DNA of 64,000 bases from Paragonimus skrjabini miyazakii. Taxonomy: Eukaryota; Platyhelminthes; Trematoda; Plagiorchiida; Troglotrematidae. Below are positions 24,292 to 37,522 of this stretch, in pieces (position 1 is the stretch's first letter; each line of letters opens with the position of its first letter). Both the position numbers and the translations under genes were made by a program. The notes beneath the pieces were generated by a model that saw only the letters and a list, made by a program, of their open reading frames with translations, was not told the DNA's origin and made no database searches. The stretch is taken from NCBI GenBank assembly GCA_014338405.1, contig JTDE01000034.1, positions 469,629 to 533,628 on the forward strand, read 5' to 3'.

Positions 24292-27289
24292 ACTACTTCA
24301 GATCCTCAAACACTGCGACTTTCATTTGGGTTACACGTTTCTCCCATTATCGAGATTACGAACATATCCGAACCTGGATAGTTTCTATGGTTGAGTCATA
24401 TCATTTATTTGATCACATGTAGACTGAGTAATATCACCCTGCCCAAACTTGTTCAGAAGCCTCATATTTCGAGATTGATATCATTGTCGCTGAATGGGGG
24501 CTCATATTATTTCAGTTCCCCGTCATTTATCGTCAGGACGAACACTGCGTACGTCACGCACACACGCCTCGCTGACATTGACCGTAATTGTTTTTCAGTG
24601 ATGTGAATTGAGTGGTCATCAGCCTAATATCCGGTTACTTTAAATAATTTCAAGTCAAAAATCTGATAGGTGTTGTGACGACTGAGTTGTTTGTCGTTTA
24701 CTCATGTTGGATAGTATCACCTTACTGGTTCCCACACCTGGCCTCCCAGTCTACCTCGGTTTTCGTTTCTTCATTCACCTGAAGCACACTTGAAGAACAT
24801 TTTATCGATCCTATCATCTCAATGATGAGATGAATGCGGAAAAACGCACCTAAACAAAACGCATAACACCCAACTCAGTCGAAAATGCAAATAGTTTCTG
24901 AGCGTGGCTTCAACAGACTACCGTTTGGCACACAGAAATGTCATGCTTATTGAATAATTGGCGTTTTTGCAAGCAGTTGATTCTGTTCGAAGTTTGTGGA
25001 CGATTACCTATGAAGATGCGCACAACGGATCGTTGTCTAGTTTAGATACATTTGAGTTTAGCTCTTATGAACGCCTTTCGATCCAGGGAATCTGTGTGAA
25101 TTTACCTCTCATTTTGTACGACGCAAATGTACTCGATCGTCTGGTCGTTACCAACTGAATTCCTCTGCCCTCCGAGTTCCAGACAGTTCGATTTACCTTT
25201 ACCTCTGCTAAATTCCTATTTTACCGGACAACTTTTAAGCAGGCATTTGAGTTAATCGAAATGCAACTCAATGGACAGATATTCCAACAAGCAGCTATTA
25301 CTACTGTGCATTCTCTTCATGCTTCCAGTTCACTGACACTCATACGCCATAGAACATACTCAGCTGACTGATTTTTACTGTGTTCTTCCAGACGGTCAAA
25401 TATCATCCTCATTTATTTCGTAATTCGTTATTTAGCAGATTTTTAGGTCACACAACCACCCACCAGAAATGAGATCTATCCTGTTGAGATTCACTTCGCT
25501 ACTCATGACGTCAACTTTGATATAGACAGTTTGGCTGATCATATTTTAGCGGAGGTGGTGATGTCTGTTGTTGACGTTCGCGCAGGGCAATTTGTCACGG
25601 TGATTCATTCAGATGAACTCAGGGGCAGAAAACCAAAATGTGGGAGTGGCGTGCATGTTCCTAGTATTTCTTGTCTGTCTGTCAGTCGACCTAAGGTATG
25701 TACGTGTGCGATCGGCCTATCCTGTTTAAATCAATCAGCATGGTCATACCTTCGTTGCATTTCGCACTACAGGCGGGAATCTTTCATTGATTTACACAAT
25801 AAGGTCGGGCGGAAGTATTGTACTTCACCATTAGCTTCCCCAACGCGCTTAAACTTGACCCACTTTCGGACGCGCTGACCGATTTGCGGAAGCGTTTATC
25901 GGGACTCGTTATCTGCAGAACAACCGAATGGGTATTTTTATGTACAATGATGTAAACAGGATTGCACCAGAATATAATTGTGTTTGTTTAAATGATGCCT
26001 GTTAAGTTACGCATATGTGGCCGCTCCTAAGTATTTATTTCATAAACAGTCAGTATTATACTTTAGGTTACATCAATACCTGTAATGTTTCGCCTGCGAT
26101 CTCAACCGGCCGGCATAAATTTTTCATTCTTCCTGAGTGTCCATCCATAAATGACTTGCACTGAATTTTCTTTCGTTTTGGATCACATTCCATCGCTTCT
26201 ATTCTTCATCAGTTCACCGAACTTTCTGAACCTAATCGACCTTATACACGGTTATGGGATCGAGTATCAGGTTTACTGAAGGGACCTTATTGAGAAAATA
26301 TTCACTTTTACTCTGGAAGCCTTGTGCTAGAGGATAACCAAATACCTGAGGGTATACCTTGCAACAAATCTCATAGTACAAACTTGGAAGTTATAACGCA
26401 CTTAACATTATGTGGTGTTTTCCACCTATCTTGAGTACCGTAGTTTCCCCCTAACTCTGCAACTCTTCGAAGTAACAGTTTTTACAAACTATTGAGCAAA
26501 TAGGGCGGGTATGAAGATACAAGTTGGTGTACTGTCTGGCAAAGCTGACGTGACATGACAGACAACCAGTATCTGCGTTAATACCTCCCCTTTTCCAGAC
26601 AACCATTTCGATAATACTGTCATGCTCCTAATAATGTACTTTCTTATGCGTATTGTCAGATCGCAGTTTCACATGTTTCATCATGACATGTTTATATACA
26701 ATTGAGCAATACTTTATCATGAGAGACCCATGCGATGTCTTAGTATTGCATATAGGTAGGTGCATCATGTTCTGCGGAGATTTGAAGTGGTTGGCCATCA
26801 GTGGGTACAGTTAGGTTGCCGAAGCTTTAAAACTTTCACAAACCACATTGAAGTGTTTGAGACCACATTATTTGGTGCCACCGTTGAATTTTAAAGACTA
26901 ATCACAATAACTTGCCGCCACAATTTCCCCAAAAACGACCACTAGAGAAGTGACTTGGTCAGATAGTGAGAGTAACCAACGCTCATAGTTGAGCTTGGGG
27001 ACTACTGTAATTAGTTGGATCATTATTCAACTTCGCCGGGTTTCAAGCGGGTTTGACCCGGAATATTTGGCAGCATTAAGTTGTGATCGAACTGTGGTGA
27101 CCTGCAGAGTACGAAGCAAGCAACGCTACTGTTGACTGTTTATCGTATCCCAAATGAGGTTTCTTTTTCGGCGGGTAGCGTACGTCATGTCCTTTGAAAA
27201 ACAAACCCTTACGAATTCATAATGATTCTTGATGCTCATCCTCAAACCGACACTCCACGACCGGTTTCGCCTTTGTTTGGACTCACCAG

Positions 27290-27370
27290 GCAGAGATAGT
27301 CTGAATGGGGGTCGGACCATTGACCCTTCGCGTTACAAGCCAAGGTTCTTATCCACTCGGCCATCACTTC
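27290..27370 (-). mobile_element. tRNA-like promoter head of a SINE (second type)
   Basis: On the minus strand a consensus-type A box (TGGCCGAGTGG, complement of 27353-27363) is followed by a B-box-like GGTCCGACC (complement of 27310-27318). Spacing is right for a tRNA. Acceptor-stem ends do not pair, so this is not a functional tRNA gene but a tRNA-derived SINE head. Element limits could not be fixed. Confidence 0.5.
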
Positions 27371-29250
27371 TATATGTATCGCTTATGACAGGGGACTTTG
27401 TATGTTATTGACCTTATAACTTCCGTTCACCCCGATTGTGCAGATAAACACAGCCCATCTCGGATTGTCAGTTTTCATTGACAATATATTTAGGTCCATA
27501 GACAAACCTAGATTCGCCCTTCTATCCCATTGTCAGTTTTCGAGGTTTCACGTTTTCAACGAGTGTTGGTGTGAGACCGGACAGACCTGACGGTTGATGC
27601 TATACCCTACCAAATCATCCAAATCATGAGAGTGTCACAATTTAAAATTTTCGAAACTTTGACTGGTTATTGCTGTATTATTACTGCAGGTTTTGTGTCA
27701 ATGGGTTTGAGTTCGAACGACATACTCGTATTGGCGCGCTGCTTGCCTGGTCAAACAAGGTGAGGACAACCGTAAGGTCATAGTTAGCTGTAGCCAAGTT
27801 CGTGTAGGAACTGTAGGTGAACGTGATGGTCATTCGTCTCTTTGAATAACCAAATATTTTACTTGTACACACTTACAACGATACGGGAATTTCAAGAGAA
27901 AAAGAACATATGCTGATACGTTTCGACTAGGCACTATTTTTATTACTGCCCGCTACGCAGGACATCGGATGTAAGATCTGACAATCGTACACTGCTTACC
28001 AAAGATGACCTTCCACATTGAAACAGGACGTACAACTGCTATTAACGCTGCTAACTTCTTTCCGAGCAAAGAGCCATTTCGAGCACATTATCACGTCTGT
28101 AAGGTTACATTTTTTTTGCACTCCTGCTCGAGCTTCCCAGCACGACGGGTTGGCTTGACTTTGGTGTATAATCCATTACGTGAAGCACATCATAACCTGG
28201 TCACGGCAGGCGGAATGGATCAGCGGTTCAATAGTTGACCCGACTTTGGTGCATATCCTGTCTGGTGGTATGCTTAGGTGGCAACTTATGGGCAGTTTGA
28301 TCGTACAATTGGCAAAAAAGATTATTGAGGTGCTGTACTTTTTGTGAACCTCGTTTTTAGCTGCTAGTATTCACAATTTTCTTATGTAAAAATTATAAGC
28401 ATCACTTACAAATGTGCTACGTGAAAACCTGAGTAGAGTTCATTCTTCAGTCGTGATACGAGTATACACCACTGAGCAAAGCTCAGCTGAGCTTGTTGTG
28501 TGAGTGCGAAAGCTGCGAGCAATATTGGTTAAAAATCTAACGGGTGCAACAAGAATCTACGAATTTGTCTACAGTGTAAACCTGACAAAATGAGTTTTCT
28601 TTCCTTGCTTTCGCTGTATGTCCTGCTTCGCGTTTTGCTCTGTTTTTGTCAACTTATTCTTTTTACTCTCTGATTTCGTTTCGTGGCTTTGATTCGGCAC
28701 TCAGTTTATCCTCAGGCTTGTACACTAGTACTCGTGATAGTGTGATAAGAATGTTTGGGTCTGTGTCCATCTGTCGATCCAGACGATGTAGAATCGGATT
28801 CCTTTTCGTAGCCAGGCCTGTTGAACGAATTGTGTAGTGTCCGAGGTAGACCTCAAGATTTGTACCTGAGCGCCGCTTGTCTGTGATCCAAAAGGTGACT
28901 AACTTTTGATCGAACGCTTAGAAGTTTGTGTGCAGTTACAGTAGTACGTATGCTTCGTCGGCCTTCACATTCGGTCCACAACAATTTCGTTGAACTTGCT
29001 GCAACTGCGTCGTGTCTCTGCTTTTGTCTTAAATATAGCCTTTCGACAACGATTCTTTGGTAAGTGACTTGTACGGTTGTTTGTTATCATAGCCATCAAG
29101 TAAGTGAATAACATGTTGTGTCCCCCAGCACCATCAGAATGCGTGGCGGAGTGTGAAAAGCATGTACCGTCTCCCTGATTTTTCGAATGTAAAGTAAGCG
29201 TAATCACTCTTGGTAAGTAGCATATAGTTTCGTTTGCTATGAACTAAGCA

Positions 29251-29592
29251 TCACTTACAACTGATCACAACCTTCGCATTCCCATGGACATTTCAGCCAG
29301 CCCCGTTGGAAAAGAAGAGATCGGGCAACCTGACCATTAATTACAGGCGAATTTGACTGATCGTTTGTATACAACAATTCGGTCGTATCCAGTTCGAGGT
29401 CAATAACGCAGTAGTCAGCACGTTTGTCTCATGAAAATGTGGCCGGCCTTATCATCCGATCATAGCATGGTTGTGTGCTAGTGCTGAACTATAGCAATGG
29501 TGAAACACGAGTCTAGTGCTTCTTTTCAAAAGGGGTTGGCTTGAAAGTCTATCTGAATGCTAAGGCTGTGGTCAGTTGTGAGTAGTTCGTAA
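29251..29592. mobile_element. Hammerhead-element foldback with inverted 3' tails
   Basis: The left end (29251-29308) is the element's 3' tail in minus orientation. It switches abruptly to a + strand copy containing a heavily mutated tRNA-like region (about 29390-29460), a hammerhead remnant (about 29480-29519) and the 3' tail in + orientation (to about 29592). The two tails pair as terminal inverted repeats of roughly 65 bp. The ribozyme core is lost apart from the GAAAC and GAGTC segments. Confidence 0.65.
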
Positions 29593-30488
29593 TAACGCAT
29601 TCTGTCTTTCCACCCATGAGAAGGGTTAATGTAATCTTGAAAAGTTGCCCACAAACGTGAAGGAGAGAAATTAATGAGAAAATGACCAACAGATAGACTG
29701 TCCTATGGACGACGGAAGGGTTATTTCATACCACATCACACCAGGGTCTACATAAAGTAGAAACCTTCCCTATCTCGTTGGGTCACTTACAAAGGAAAGT
29801 ATGTTGCAGTTTGTTGGCTAGATGTTAGTTCTATATATAGCAATACCAGTCGTTTTGCCTTAGCGGGCTTGTAAATATTAACGTATGCTGCATGCATAAT
29901 GTTAGTTCACATTAGTACTGTTGTCATTTTTAGCTGTGAATGAAAATAATTTATGTACACATGCCAGTCACTACGATCTACCGTCACGTTTCGTTCTACA
30001 AATCGTGTTCACTCCATTGTGTTTGATTTATCCCGTTCAGCCATATGACCGCGTTTTTATTGACACTTCGGAATGTACTCTGCTAACAATGACTAGTCAA
30101 AACACTTTTGTTTACAAAGTAAGTGACACTTCTACCATTTTTCCTGCCTTCACTCCGGGGGGCCACCGACATTCGAAATACACAGTCTCTTGAACCTACT
30201 TTCTCGAACTATGAAATTCGTACAGCTGCTATATCTCGTAGTAGTAGTTGAACAGTATTTGTGTATTATTGTTAAATTGAAAGATGGCGTAGATTTTTTC
30301 CGTTCATAGCATGAAGCAAGCAGTTTGTATTTAAATCCCGAACAGTATACAAACATAAAGTCAAAATAACTGAACAGTGTGTTGTGCTAATTGTTGGTGT
30401 CGTAAATTAACGCGAGGTAAGTAGGTGATAGAGTCAGCGATTATCAGTCACATGGTTTCGAGTTGAAGCTTCGGTTACTGCAATCCTT

Positions 30489-30986
30489 CTTTTTCCTTAC
30501 TGGTTTCTCTTTTAGGCATAAGAATTTATCTTTCGTGCAAAAGCCTTTCGTTTTGGTGCAGTAGAATTTCTCCATTGTTGTTTCAGGCTTTGGAAGTGGC
30601 TTATGATTGGTCTAATGGACTCATAGGTTGCGGCCTTTCTGATTGCGACTGCACGCATTGGCTGCTGTGCCAGGACAATGTCCGAGGGAACACTTGAGTT
30701 GTGAAGGTCGTCATGTGGTCCAATCGGGGTATAGAGTCCAGCCCAGATGGGGCAGAGAATATAAGCCAATGATTGGACCACATGACGGCCTTCACAACTC
30801 AAGTGTTCCCTCGGACATTGTCCTAGTGCAGCAGCCAATGCGTGCAGTCGCAATCAGAAAGACCGCAACCTATGAGTCCATTAGACCAATCATAAGCCAT
30901 TTCCACAGCCTGAAAATACAATGGAGAAATTCTACTGCACCAAAACGAAAGGCTTTTGCCTAAAAGAGAAACCAGTATGGAAAAAG
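30489..30986. repeat. 498-bp near-perfect palindrome (foldback element)
   Basis: The left arm (30489-30725) and right arm (30771-30986) are reverse complements with only scattered mismatches and one 21-base extra segment in the left arm just inside its end (about 30518-30538). The loop is about 45 bases. The opposite strands therefore carry almost the same open frame, so the frames here are symmetry artefacts rather than a gene. It is compatible with a foldback transposable element (MITE-like) or a recent inverted duplication. No clear target-site duplication was seen. If it lies in a transcribed intron, it would form a long double-stranded RNA hairpin. Confidence 0.9.
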
Positions 30987-33125
30987 GTATAGAATTATTA
31001 CGTCGTTTAGCATGCCACATGATTGCAACTGTAACGTGGTGCAAAACTCAAAACATTAACCTGTGCAACTTTCCAGATGAATCTCAAAGGCTCACAATGA
31101 GTAACTGTGTTTCTTCCTATTACAAAATGTAAGGCCCATTGTTAACCGGTTAGTTGTGCAGATGCAGATTGGTTTATTATGGATGTGTCGCTCCCTTGAC
31201 TAGCGATCTCCTGTACTGATTAAAAATAAACTGCACTTAAGAAAGTACGATGACGTTCCGTTGTGGACTGCTACAAAATGGCTTGTGGTACAGGGGTAGC
31301 AGCTACGCCGATATTCAATAAGTTGTCCTCAACCAGTTAATATCACCCTATCTGTACAAGTGTGAATACTCTTTCCGGCCCACTGAGGTGCTTACCATCT
31401 TGTGCTCGACACATTCTTTTGTATACTGACAGACGGCATGCAGATACACAGATGCTGTCTTATCTGAATTTCGTTAACATGTGAGGTCATGCTGCGTTTT
31501 GGTCTTGCGTCTTATGCTTAGTTGCTTTTTGTCACGCAATTGTGCATCATGATCTATCCTAGGGAAGTATGTGTCTGTGTGTTAGTGTCTGTATGCACCG
31601 CGCCGTGTGTAGCATGCACTCTTCTGCGGGATATGTCAACTCTGCTGGTCAACCTGCCGAAGCACCGACAGCAGGTCACAATGCTTGATGAGAAGGTGAC
31701 AAACGAACGGTTGGTGAACTGTGATCGGTTGTGCGGCCTAATCACCTCCTGTGGTTATCCAAAATATGGACCGCTGAATTTGCTAGCCAATTATCAGAGA
31801 GAAATAAATGCTTATTAAATGTAGGCCCTATAAGGTACTGTTTTTATAAAACGAGTACTTCAGTAGGTGCTTAAAGCACACAAGTGGCTGTAATGTTCCC
31901 TGTCCGCTACTGCTTCTCAGAGATACGCTTAAACAGTCGTAATCTTTACTAATACAGAATGGGAATTAAACACTAGCCCAAGGGTTTCTATGCCGTTGAG
32001 CTTCTCAATATTTTTCCCACTTTAAGATGTTCCTATATCACTTTGTCATGTGGTGTACAGAGAGTGTTCTCTGGCCCAACTCGATTAGGACGTCTTTCAG
32101 CATAAACCCTCGCAAATTATCGGGATGCTAGTGTATTGCTCCCATTTCCGCTCTCCGTCCCATTACTCTAGTGTTATCAGCTTAGTCTGGACCACTCTGG
32201 CGATATGGAGCCAAACCAGACTATAGCCCCATGGGATCAGACCAACTTAACGTCGGATCATGGGAAAGATAATCAAGCTGCACTAAGATATCAGGATATC
32301 GTAAATTAGAAAAGTATCTGGCATGTATAACATGAAATGTAACGTAGGATAATCCGTTAAACAACAAGTGGATAATTTTAATCGCCTTATGATTATGATA
32401 GTTGCCAATTGTACAGACGGCGTGACGGTTGAGTTCAGGATCTACACCTTAAACCCATTGATTCGGGAATCTGGGTGGTAATGAACCAGATTGAAGCACA
32501 AACTATGTCCATTCGTGCATCCTTCGGATGAATTCCCGTAATTCAGGCTTTCTAACTTCTCGTTCGAGGTAGGAACAATGACTGCCAAGTCTCTTCAAGT
32601 TTCTCCATGATGAAGGCGGATGCGAATGTCTAAATTGCACTCAAGAAGGCGCACGATCGTATGTATTCCACTGTATCTGTTAGGGGTCGGTGTCCAGCAA
32701 GTGTTTTCTACAATCTGCGACTGGTGTTCACTCATTCAACTTGTCCAGTGCACTTTTCACGCCGGTTCGTATGTTATCTCGCTCGAGATTTGCGATTAAC
32801 AGCTCGCCAGTTTCTCCATGACATCTGCAATAAAAAAGCAGTAGTTAGAGACTTATCTGCGGAAACTATAAGAACCATTATACCTAAGGACATCCAGAAC
32901 TGTGACAATGAGTTGTCACCCATCACAAGCGATATTTATTTAACTTTTAATGTCCTGAATAAATAAATGAGTAGATCTGTTTCTAACAGGTGAACGTACT
33001 TATGTCAACCTTGGGTAAGCAAAACATTAGTCCAGCGATTTACCAGTGTAACTGATCAACTCACCTGTTCACGTTGAAAAGTTATCATGGTTATCATAAG
33101 CGCTGTAAGTAGGTTCGTCGGGTTA

Positions 33126-33650
33126 TTATACAATAGTGACTTTCGTTTCACACTCTCTGGGTTCTTGATGAACGTCTCGCGTCATATAGACTTTAACCAA
33201 TAATCTCTTAGCAATCAGTACCCGCAGTCTCAGTTGTGATCTCTGGAGTCTGACGCGCGCTGTGTGTACTGTCAAACGACCGATTGTGTGAATATTATCA
33301 GGCCGGGTCAAGCGTAGTGTCTTGTCAAATCTACTATCCTCGTCACTAGTCAGCCTGGACGAGCACCCATTTCGCCCCAAATTAAAGCAATACTAGAGGC
33401 GCCCTCTGTTTGCCCTCCACTGCTTTCTGTCTCATGTCATGTTGCACATCATGCGATCTACTTGACAGCCGGTCCGCCGTCCCCTTCATTTGAAATGCCC
33501 TTGGCACCAACAACGTGGCTGCCGTCTGACACTGGAGTAGCTTGGGCGTTTTGTCAGTGTTCTGGGCTTCCTAGATTGGACAGACAAACGGCAATTTTGA
33601 CTATATGGGCTACACTGCGCAGCAGGTTTAATTCTTTAGGCGTTATATGA
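33126..33650. other. Unassigned stretch with open frames on both strands
   Basis: A minus-strand frame at 33126-33380 (84 codons, rich in Arg and Leu) and a plus-strand frame at 33462-33650 (62 codons, rich in Pro and Trp) adjoin in a locally GC-richer patch. Neither shows a family motif I recognise. A piece of an unidentified repeat is likelier than a gene. Confidence 0.2.
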
Positions 33651-36600
33651 TTGTGTTATTTAACTCGTATAGCTCGTTATCACCACATTTGTTTACTATC
33701 TGGATGTCAGTAACGGATGAGCAAGGGACCTAGCCTTCGCCGTAAGATTGTGCTGGTTGTGTGGACCGACGGATATTTACTAAGCGAATAGTTTTATTGA
33801 TAAACAAATATATGTGGTTATCCAAATGGTTTCTACTGATATTTCCATGCAATTTGTCCAGACGTTTACAAATCTGGTTGGATAAAAGATAAACTGTCAC
33901 TCTATTCTCCCTAGTTTAGTTCAGTTGATCCTCAATCCTCCTGTTTTGCAAGTATTACGACCGATTAAGACAGTTGAAAGTTCTTCTAGTATTACACGTC
34001 TACGTTTATTTACTATCGTTCCACTCGATATATCATACTCACTCCACCTAAACTGAAGTCATGCTATTCACTCTATTTGCCGGTTGAGTCACGGAATCAA
34101 TATTCCATACAGCTATGAAACATACTCACAAATGTAAAAAAGGTGGGTTCAAGTCAATTCACCAGATGCGCTTTGTGTCTTCCCGCCTCCAACAGATCCA
34201 CATCCTCGGTAAATAGGGGGGAAATGGCACGATCAACAGAACGTACACATTAATTAATGGCGATCGGTAGTGCGTTGGCTAGTTAGCCTCAAAAAAAGAA
34301 CCAACAACTGATGTATGTCGATCCTCTGGACTGTTAGCAGAACCACTGTAAACCAACCCCTGTGATAAGTAGCCACACCTGAAACAGTACACCACCGTCG
34401 ATGTTTTCGATTTGTTCATATTGGCTAAACTTGGTATTCTAAAATAACTCACTTTAAAAAGAACCACTCTTAAAATTTTGAAGCTTTTCAAAGATCCATA
34501 TATTTTTTTGTCGCAGTGATGATTCTTTTAAGTGGCAACCTACTCTAGTTTATACGAAAGATTTAACACCGAGATATTCTGAAGGTTGTACACTTATGGT
34601 CTGAATACATTTGCGTTTCCTCAGTTTGGAGCGTTTGACAACAATCAGCAAAACGTTCGGATACCTCTCGCAGAGGTTTATGAAATGTTTCGCCACCAAA
34701 TTGATCACATATTGGTTAGTGGTTGATTAAAAGATATTCCACTTGTTATCAGAGTAAATGAATTGCGTATACTCTTTTTATCGGCCTTCCACACACACAG
34801 CTGTTTTCTTCCGATCACGAATAAGGATTCTGATGTTGAAAATATCTGATGACACTTGAGTAGAGTTGATCACTTTCGGCAACCCGTTAAGATCGTACTG
34901 AAGCTCGCATTTTGTGTCACGGTTAACGTTGACCGTTTAGGATAATCTAATTTACTTCGCTATTATATTCGAAAATACCATAGTTATCAATAGAGGATGC
35001 AAAACTGCATGACAATGTCGGGCAATATTAAACTATTAATGTCGGAAAACACACTTTTGTGAACACAAAACTGTTATCCAAATGGCTGTCTGATAGGTTA
35101 CAATGAGTGTTGTCAGTAATGACTGCCTCTCATGTTTCAGTGAAGAGAACCACAAGTTAACGGTAGTATGCACATCCACATTTTATCAAAGTGACTTTCG
35201 TTTCAGAATGTTTACTTCGAGTCAATTAGTTCCGCAAACACACGACGATCACGTCGTTATCTGCTTGTTCTTTTCCATTGATTGTCGATTCTTGGAAGCG
35301 ATTGCATCGGCAACGGGACGCAAACATTGCGCACGAGAGTCTTCAAGACCCATCCGCCTCTGTCATCACAATTTGTCAACTGTCATGCATTTCACGTTCC
35401 TGTTGTCATACACAAAGTGCTTCCATTATCGTTGGAAGTCTACAAGATATTTTGTTCGCCGCGGGTCATTAACGTGCATGTTAATTGAGCACACTGCTGC
35501 TACATGCAGTGGGACCGTGGCCGTAACAGTGAGCAGCCACGTTTCTCCAACCCGGACGTAGCTATTTGTAAAGGATGCAAGTTTCCATAGGTACGCCAGT
35601 CGACCACCGTGAGTGTTTGAGTTGGTGAAAATGCATTAACGTCTTGTTTGTGTACAGACCATTTTTTAAAAGAACGCCGGCTACTTTCGCTTCGCACTGT
35701 ACGGTCCTTAAGTCCGGTTCGAACTTTAAGCAATCTGTAAGCAGATTGCAAACCACAGGTTTCACCTTCCGGTGAAGAAGCCTTTCAACTGTTGTAAGTT
35801 AGGGTGGTTTCGTTTTTGTTCTAATCAAATAACACCCTACTAGTTACCTTCCAGAATTCCTTCGGAATTATATATCACGATGACTCCCTTCCTTTAGTTT
35901 AACTAAGCTCTCGCCTCGCCGCGCTTCTTGTGTTGCAAGTAGGTTTGCGGTTAAACGCAAATACTACCGTTATGTAAGAAATCCACAGTTCAGTCCATGG
36001 ACCAGATAAAGATGTGTGCCACTAATATGCTTTAATACAAACAAATCCTGAGTTTAGTGGACGGGGATGGATGATTGTTTTGGGGTGCTAGAGGCAGTGT
36101 ACGTCGTAAGCAGCCCCTAGTTTAATTTCGGCAAGTCTTCTAAATGATCTTCTCGCTTTAGGTTATCCTATGCGATCCACATGGTACCAGACTTAAATTA
36201 ATCTTTTGATATAATGTTTTATTTCAAAACTCTTGAATGTGGGCAGCAGTCAGGTGACCGAATTAGGTATTCTTTTTGTATGTCTTTCAGTCACTAATTC
36301 TACCCTAGCCTTAACTTTGTCCACGTGGGTTAGTTTACCTCCTAAGGGACAGATATGAGATTAACTTCACATTCACACCCTTTGTATACTTATTTCTGTT
36401 GCGTTATGTTAGTATGGAGACCCCATGTTTTATTTCGATACTCGAGTAGGGGTTTCTGCGCTCTGATCATAGCTTAGTCTACCAGTTCCACCTGTCCGGT
36501 TTCGTGAAGTTCTCGTCTCCCAAAACATCAGTCATTCTGTATTTCAACCATCGTCTACTTTCTATTTAATAATTTACATAAGTATTTAGAAGAACGATCA

Positions 36601-37454
36601 GAATATAGCTGGAACAACGTCATCCATAAATTGATTGATGTAATTGCAATCCAGGGTGACTACTAGCTCCGCACCTCTCTGTCATTCTGTTGACATTCAA
36701 CACAACTGTAATATGGAAAGGCTGCTTTCGGTTGTTTAACTCGTGATAAACTGCTTACCTAAAGTGTGCACTCAAGGCTTTTGCCAAAGATTGGCACAAT
36801 CAGATCGTTTCAGGCACATTGTGATCTGACGGTGTGGAAAGCCGTGAGAATATATTGTTTATGGAATCCAGTCACACTATAAGATGTGATTGTGCAGCCG
36901 GCTACAGGTGCGATTACATCAAAGAGATAGTGACAACAACTGAATCAACCAATGCCCGCAGTTAGTAGGCGGATAGGTGTTCTTGTCAGACTCGCTCGGT
37001 TCTGTACGTGCTGCGTGTTTCGTTGGAGGCGTTCTAGTTTATCGTCGTCGACATAGGGAATGAGTCAAAACTGTCGGCAGCCTGCCTCTTACGTTTCCAC
37101 CCGGTAGATTGCGTCAGTCGCGATACCTAGCTAACAGAAGGTGGGTACGTCAAGGAACCTTTTGAAAAATTGTAGTCCTAACTGAGGACGACACTTTGGT
37201 TTGGCGTTTTTTCGAGGTAGGTCATTTGACACGTATGTGATAAGATGAGCATTGAACTAAAATTGAGAAAATCGGGTGTTAAAAGATAACCTGAACACAT
37301 TGGATCACGGCTACTGCGAACCGATTAAACATTTGTGGTTGAAAATTTAGGCTGACAGCTTATAATCCGTAGGATGTTTACCGGCATGTGGTGTACTCTG
37401 TCACTTGAGGAACGAATACTCTCATGTTACTTATACTTAGGTAAAAACATCCAC

Positions 37455-37522
37455 ACTAGCGGGGGTTCGAATCTGTAACTGCACGATTGGGCGTCGCACT
37501 ACCATCACTGAGCTATCTCATA
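37455..37522 (-). mobile_element. tRNA-like SINE head or decayed tRNA copy
   Basis: On the minus strand, TAGCTCAGTGATGG (complement of 37502-37515) matches an A box, and AGATTCGAACC (complement of 37464-37474) matches a B box, about 27 bases apart. The anticodon arm does not pair well, so I do not call a functional tRNA. It differs from the heads at 7.86 and 27.3 kb. Confidence 0.5.

Noticed and set aside
24890..24950. Gypsy-type reverse transcriptase, from the string FNRLPFGT
   Set aside because: Only one short motif matches. The expected neighbouring RT motifs are absent on both sides.
30512..30963. Overlapping genes on opposite strands with similar proteins
   Set aside because: The similarity follows directly from the palindrome; the frames are mirror images.
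35103..35561. A 152-codon gene (longest frame inside the intron)
   Set aside because: Three frames overlap at once, composition is unremarkable and no family motif is visible.
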